Assembly (NCBI GenBank): GCA_029979145.1
Contig: JAPOIC010000006.1
Location: 1-21,727 of the forward strand
Direction of reading: 5' to 3'
From: Opitutaceae bacterium
GTDB lineage: Bacteria > Verrucomicrobiota > Verrucomicrobiia > Opitutales > Opitutaceae
Length of the DNA stretch: 21,727 bases
In this document: piece by piece, positions 17,420 through 21,727 of the stretch
Position numbering within the stretch: position 1 is the first letter of the stretch
Layout: the number at the start of each line of letters is the position of its first letter
Notes under the pieces: generated by a model
Database searches by the model: none
The model's input: only the letters and a program-made list of their open reading frames with translations
Told to the model about the DNA's origin: nothing
Program-made: the position numbers and the translations under genes

Positions 17420-18194
17420 ATGAGCTGCTTCCGCGTCCTTCAATTCAACATGCAATACGGCCAGGGCTGGGACGAGGCCGATCCGGACAATGCGTCGATC
17501 GATCTCGCGGCGACGGTGGCCGAAATCAAGCGACACAACGCGGACATCATTCATCTACAGGAAGTCGAGCATGCCCGGCCGGGCGGAACGCACCCCCCCC
17601 GGTGCCGCCAAATTACTCCCGGCTTAAGGCCGAACTGACCGGTTATCACAGCACTTCTCGTTTCCCCGGCCCGACCCGCGCGAGCTGCCCTTTGGCATTG
17701 GGCTCGCCATCTTTTCCCGCTGGCCGCTGCTACCCTCGGTTTGCATCAACCTGCCGTCGCCGCCGGTGGAGTTTGATTTCTTCGGCGAGAAGAAGACGCC
17801 GACCGACCGGTTGTTGATCACCGCCGGCGTCGAAATCGGCGGCCGCACCGTGCGGCTGATGAACACGCACCTGCTCGCGTTTTTCATGCTCAATTCCAGC
17901 AGCGAGGAGCACCGCATCCAGCGCGATCTCGTGGAGCAGGAATTGCGCAAGGAAGACGGGCCGACGGTTCTTACCGGCGACTTTAACGTCAGCAAACACG
18001 AGTCGCTGCTCGAGCAGTATGGCGCCGCCGGTTACCAGACCGCGCAGTCGACGGAGATCACCTGGCGCCGCCGGCCCTACGTGCTCGACCACGTGTTCTA
18101 CAATTCACCGCTGCGTTGCGTGAATTGCGAGGTGCACCCGACACCCAGCTCGGACCACCACGTGTTGGTGGCGGATTTCGAATTCGCCGACTGA
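17420..18194 (+). pseudogene. Endonuclease/exonuclease/phosphatase family protein, two frameshifts
   Basis: The gene encodes an EEP-fold metal-dependent phosphoesterase or nuclease, but its reading frame shifts twice. The first part reads MSCFRVLQFNMQYGQGWD and IIHLQEVE (metal-binding E). It then shifts near the C8 run at 17593-17600 into NYSRLKAELTGYHST. It shifts again at about 17650-17670 into ELPFGIGLAIFSRWPLLPS and continues through NTHLLAF, LTGDFNVS and SDHHVLVADF. Each shift equals loss of one base. Restoring both gives about 258 residues with all EEP motifs, a normal size. Two single-base losses, one in a homopolymer, could be sequencing errors or recent inactivation. It converges on the minus-strand gene that ends 6 bp away. 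Confidence 0.8.
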
Positions 18195-18200
18195 CGCCGG

Positions 18201-18485
<285 letters not shown>

Positions 18486-18505
18486 GGCCCCGAGCTTGGG
18501 CGCGG

Positions 18506-20143
18506 TCAGCCGAAGTTCACGCCGAAAATCAGCACCGCGATCACGAAGGCCGGCGGCAACCACCACGACGCGGCGATTCCGCGCCAGCGCCGATGGTAGC
18601 CCCAGGCCAACAGGACCAACAGCGCGGCATAGGCCGCTGGTCCGAGCCCTTCGGGGTGAAAGCCGGCCGGCACCGCCGTGTGGGGCAAGGCGACCATGGC
18701 GCGGATGCCTGTTTCCATCAGCCACAGCACCAGCAGCGCTGCGTGGTTGCACAGTGAGCTGGCCGCGGCGAAACCCACTAGGCCCGCCAGCAGTGAACCC
18801 ATCCCGGCAAGAATCACCGCGGTGGCCAGCGGCACCAAGATGAGATTGGCGAGGGGGGACGCCGCGGTGAACAGCCCGAAATAGGCGACCCCGGTCACCC
18901 AGCTCACCAGCCCGGCCGCGATCGCAATGCCCGTGGCGCCGAGGCCGCCGCGCCAGCCGGCCGCGATGAGGTGGTGCCACCATCGCCACGTGGCCCGGGG
19001 CAGGTGGGGGAATGCCGGGAACCTTGCCTGCCAGAATTCGCCCAAGGGCAAACCGTAGAAGAGCAAGGCCGCGACGACCCCATAGCTCAGCTGAAAACTC
19101 ACGCTGAACAGTTGCATCGAATCGACGGCCAGCACGACCAAGGCCGCGGCTGCCAGCGCGGCGAGGGGGTTGCCCGGTCGGCGTGCGAGCCACATCGCTT
19201 GAAACAACGCCACCATCGTGAAGGCCCGGACCGCCGAGGGCGCGCCGCCGGTGATCTGCACATATAGCCAGACCAAGAGCAGCCCTGCGCCGATGCGCGG
19301 CCAGCGGGGAAGACGCAGGAGCAACAGCAGCGCCTCGATGCACCCGGCGATGGCGCCGATTTGCAGCCCGCTGATCGCAAACAGATGCATCGTGCCACTG
19401 CGGAGAAACAACGTGTCCTGGGATTCATCCAGTTCGTGCTTCTGGCCCAGCAACATCGCGCGCAGCACGGCGGTGAGTCCGGGCTGCTTTTCGGCCGTGC
19501 CCGCGCCGAGAATGGCGGTGAATCGCCACAGGGTCGCGTCGCAGAATCGCCGGAACAGCGTGGGCGCTCGGATTTCGGCCAACACCCCTCCGCGCGTCAG
19601 CGTGAAGTTCATCCCCGCCGCCGCAAGATAGCCTTCGAAAGTTTGCGCGGGTGGAGTTTCCGGCAGCAACGTCAGCACGCCGATGGTGGCGATCTCCATG
19701 CTGTGCGTCGGTCGATTCGTGTCTGGGTCCAGCCGCAGCGAGAAATAAATCCTTTGCCCGATCAGGTCCCGCAGATGCGGGTCGGTGCGGATGACCGTGG
19801 CCAGTCCGCTCACCTGATTTTCCCAGCGCGGCGCAAAGGTGTGGTTAACCTGCAGCCCCAAATGCGCCTCGCGCGGGGGCAGGGCGGTCCAGTCCGGCAA
19901 CCGGGCGCGTTGCAGCGTGTAGGCCGCGGCGCCGACCAGCAGGAGCGCAAGTGTCAGGCCCAACGCCCAGAGTCGGGGGCGCGCGGCGGCCCAGAAAAGT
20001 CCCGCGACCAGCGCCACGATCGCACCGGCAAGGCAGGGGAGGGCCGGGACGCCATGGAGGGCTCGTCCGAGCACGATACCCGCTGCGTAAGGCACGACCA
20101 CCCAAAGGAGCGGCGCCCGGTGGCCGAGGCTGCGGAGAACCAT
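18506..20143 (-). CDS. comEC: ComEC/Rec2-family DNA uptake channel protein, short form
   Basis: ComEC forms the inner-membrane channel through which single-stranded DNA enters during natural transformation. The N-terminus has two or three hydrophobic spans (PLLWVVVPYAAGIVLG, LWALGLTLALLLVGAAAY), then a soluble OB-like region to about residue 210. The Competence domain follows, with LRAMLLGQKHELDESQ, the signature MHLFAISGLQIG at 252-263, GGAPSAVRAFTM and many membrane helices to the end. At 545 residues it lacks the C-terminal metallo-beta-lactamase-like domain of long ComEC proteins. I start at the ATG at 20143 (MVLRSLGHRAP); a 63-residue upstream extension is low-complexity and overlaps rarA. 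It diverges from rarA across 91 bp. Confidence 0.9.
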   Translation of the reverse strand: MVLRSLGHRAPLLWVVVPYAAGIVLGRALHGVPALPCLAGAIVALVAGLFWAAARPRLWALGLTLALLLVGAAAYTLQRARLPDWTALPPREAHLGLQVNHTFAPRWENQVSGLATVIRTDPHLRDLIGQRIYFSLRLDPDTNRPTHSMEIATIGVLTLLPETPPAQTFEGYLAAAGMNFTLTRGGVLAEIRAPTLFRRFCDATLWRFTAILGAGTAEKQPGLTAVLRAMLLGQKHELDESQDTLFLRSGTMHLFAISGLQIGAIAGCIEALLLLLRLPRWPRIGAGLLLVWLYVQITGGAPSAVRAFTMVALFQAMWLARRPGNPLAALAAAALVVLAVDSMQLFSVSFQLSYGVVAALLFYGLPLGEFWQARFPAFPHLPRATWRWWHHLIAAGWRGGLGATGIAIAAGLVSWVTGVAYFGLFTAASPLANLILVPLATAVILAGMGSLLAGLVGFAAASSLCNHAALLVLWLMETGIRAMVALPHTAVPAGFHPEGLGPAAYAALLVLLAWGYHRRWRGIAASWWLPPAFVIAVLIFGVNFG

Positions 20144-20172
20144 GGGCCGAAGGAATCGGGCCCGTGGACAAA

Positions 20173-20200
20173 TTGAATCGGGATGTGACGAGGCTTTGAT
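20173..20200 (+). promoter_or_regulatory. Weak candidate rarA promoter in the divergent comEC/rarA spacer
   Basis: TTGAAT (20173-20178) and TTTGAT (20195-20200) are separated by 16 bp and read toward rarA. Both are partial matches to sigma-70 boxes. The 91-bp spacer 20144-20234 must hold promoters for both genes; no clear one is seen for comEC. Confidence 0.25.
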
Positions 20201-20234
20201 TTGTGGGGCCGAGCCTGCACAGTGTCCCCGTTCC

Positions 20235-21581
20235 ATGTCCGCGACCGACCAGCCCGACCTCTTCCCCGAACCCCCGGATCCCACCGTCATGCCAGGTGAA
20301 GCGTCGGCTTCCCAACCGCTCGCCGCGCGCATGCGGCCGCGGGGTTTGGCGGAAGTCGTCGGTCAGGGTCACATCACCGGCGAGGGCAACCTGTTGCCGC
20401 GGCTCGTGGCGCAAAACCGTTTTGGCAGCCTGATTTTCTACGGCCCTCCCGGTTGCGGCAAAACCAGCCTGGCGGAATCGATCGCGGCGGAAACGAAGAG
20501 CCGCTTCGTGCGCGTCAACGCCGTGATGAGCAACGTGGCCGAACTGCGCGAGATCCTCGCCATCGCGCGCCGCCGGCCCGAGGCGCGGACCATTCTCTTC
20601 ATCGACGAGCTTCACCGGTTCAACAAATCGCAACAGGATCTCCTCCTGCCCGACGTCGAGGAGGGCAACGTGCGCCTGATCGGCGCGACGACCCACAATC
20701 CCGGATTCTACGTCAACCCGCCTCTGCTGTCGCGCAGCCACTTGTTCCGGCTCGAGCCGCTCGCCCCGGACGCCATCGCCGGCGTGATGCAACGCGCCTT
20801 GGCCGATGCGGAGCGCGGACTCGGCGCGCGGCGCTGCACGGCGGATGAAAAAGTCTTGGTCGACCTCGCGACCCTGTGCGACGGCGACCTGCGCCGCGCC
20901 TTGAACGCGCTGGAGGTCATCGTGCTCAGCCTCGACGAAGGCGCTCAGATCACGCCGGCGGAGCTTGAGGTCTTCGCGCGTGAGCGGCGCATCCGTTACG
21001 ACGCGGACGAGGACGAGCATTACGACACGATTTCAGCCTTCATCAAAAGCTGCCGCGGCGGTGATCCCGATGCGGCGATGTATTGGCTGGCCAAGATGCT
21101 CGCCGGTGGCGAGGACCCGCGCTTTATCGCGCGGCGACTCGTCATCCTCGCGAGTGAAGACGTGGGTTTGGCTGATCCGATGGCCTTGCCTCTGGCGGTT
21201 GCGGCGCACCACGCCGTGGACTTTGTCGGTTTGCCGGAGGCCGAGCTGACCTTGGCACATGCCACGCTCTACATCGCCACGGCGCCGAAATCGAATTCCG
21301 CGACACTCGCCCTTGGTGCCGCGCACGCCGCGTTGAAAGACGACACCGTCCAACCCGTGCCGTTGCCCTTGCGCGACAAGAGCGGCAAAGCGAGCAAGGC
21401 CAACCAGCACGGCAAGGGGTATCGGTATTCGCACGATTACCCCGAGGCGATTTCGGGCCAAGACTACCTGGAAAAACCGCTCTCGCTCTACACGCCGAAG
21501 GCGGTGGCGTGGGAAGCGAAGATCTCCGATCGCCTTGCTCGCTGGGCCGAGCTCAAGGCCCAGCTCAAAGCGCGGGACTGA
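20235..21581 (+). CDS. rarA: Replication-associated recombination protein A (AAA+ ATPase)
   Basis: RarA (MgsA, related to eukaryotic WRNIP1) is an AAA+ ATPase that acts at stalled replication forks and gaps with SSB. Walker A is GPPGCGKTS at 70-78, Walker B IDELHRFNKSQQD from 123, and the sensor and arginine-finger region GATTHNP through LLSRSHLF (R167). The RarA-specific C-terminal part is clear: HYDTISAFIKSCRGGDPDAA, MLAGGEDPRFIARRL, ASEDVGLADP and YRYSHDYP. It is 448 residues, typical. The chosen ATG gives MSATDQPDLFPEP, an acidic N-terminus like that of other RarA proteins; the upstream open frame overlaps the comEC start. The start context is gttccATG without a Shine-Dalgarno sequence. 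Confidence 0.96.
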   Translation: MSATDQPDLFPEPPDPTVMPGEASASQPLAARMRPRGLAEVVGQGHITGEGNLLPRLVAQNRFGSLIFYGPPGCGKTSLAESIAAETKSRFVRVNAVMSNVAELREILAIARRRPEARTILFIDELHRFNKSQQDLLLPDVEEGNVRLIGATTHNPGFYVNPPLLSRSHLFRLEPLAPDAIAGVMQRALADAERGLGARRCTADEKVLVDLATLCDGDLRRALNALEVIVLSLDEGAQITPAELEVFARERRIRYDADEDEHYDTISAFIKSCRGGDPDAAMYWLAKMLAGGEDPRFIARRLVILASEDVGLADPMALPLAVAAHHAVDFVGLPEAELTLAHATLYIATAPKSNSATLALGAAHAALKDDTVQPVPLPLRDKSGKASKANQHGKGYRYSHDYPEAISGQDYLEKPLSLYTPKAVAWEAKISDRLARWAELKAQLKARD

Positions 21582-21587
21582 TGGTGG

Positions 21588-21609
21588 AGCGCGTTGACCT
21601 CAACGCGCT
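21588..21609. terminator. Perfect 10-bp inverted repeat after rarA
   Basis: AGCGCGTTGA and TCAACGCGCT are exact reverse complements separated by CC, starting 6 bp after the rarA stop. The stem is strong and GC-rich, but the loop is only 2 nt and no T-run follows, so it is not a classic intrinsic terminator. It could be a terminator, an mRNA 3' end or a member of a dispersed repeat family. Confidence 0.5.
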
Positions 21610-21636
21610 TCCGAGTCTCCCGATTTCCCCCGCGCG

Positions 21637-21727
21637 TTGCTGCGTTGGGATGTGACCTATAAAAACGTCCAGGAGCGCCTCATCCTCACCCCGGTCGGCG
21701 ACGGCACCTTTCTCACCTCCCCCGGAC
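21637..21727 (+). CDS. Possible 5' end of a gene cut by the window edge
   Basis: The frame reading LRWDVTYKNVQERLILTP then VGDGTFLTSPG is open to the window end and has protein-like composition. There is an in-frame TTG at 21637, and a TGA precedes it within the inverted repeat. The start is uncertain and I recognise no family. Only about 30 codons are visible, and a competing minus-strand frame is also open. Confidence 0.25.
   Translation, partial: MLRWDVTYKNVQERLILTPVGDGTFLTSPG

Noticed and set aside
20144..20332. 63-residue N-terminal extension of ComEC
   Set aside because: It would overlap rarA, has no membrane or conserved character, and the ATG at 20143 places the first hydrophobic span where expected.

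Overview
This is a high-GC, gene-dense bacterial chromosome segment. Its content fits a member of the Verrucomicrobiota, probably near Opitutaceae. That placement is an inference from the protein families, the NuoM motif variant, a double-length ThyX-like protein and a eukaryotic-type HisA; no marker gene was searched. Nearly every start codon lacks a Shine-Dalgarno sequence, and many share the context gccATG.

Layout. (1) A tRNA-Ser(GGA)-like gene reads leftward at 47-130, with an oddly built acceptor stem. (2) A 13-gene respiratory complex I operon, nuoB-C-D-E-F-G-H-I-J-K-L-M-N, reads rightward from 334 to 13975. The genes are tightly packed except for two ~115-120 bp gaps, nuoD/nuoE and nuoF/nuoG. 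These gaps hold related, imperfectly palindromic repeats. nuoA is absent from the operon head. (3) hisA, of the eukaryotic HIS6 type, follows 43 bp after nuoN. (4) Two 17-bp palindromes, probably operators, separate hisA from a xylose-isomerase-like TIM-barrel gene. (5) A ThyX-like protein with two ThyX halves comes next. (6) An endonuclease/exonuclease/phosphatase gene follows, broken by two apparent 1-base deletions. (7) On the minus strand lie a short ComEC/Rec2 channel protein and, downstream of it, a 94-residue charged helical protein. (8) rarA (mgsA) diverges from comEC, and a perfect 10-bp inverted repeat follows it.

How the genes work together. NuoE/F/G form the NADH-oxidising module, NuoB/C/D/I the quinone-reducing arm and NuoH/J/K/L/M/N the membrane proton-pumping arm; NuoA must be encoded elsewhere. 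The rest is housekeeping (histidine, thymidylate, DNA uptake, fork maintenance) without an obvious shared pathway. I see no prophage, transposase, CRISPR array or defence island. The most interesting items are the ThyX halves that split the family signature, the eukaryotic-type HisA, NuoM lacking its central-channel lysine, the paired palindromes, the intra-operon repeats and the odd tRNA.
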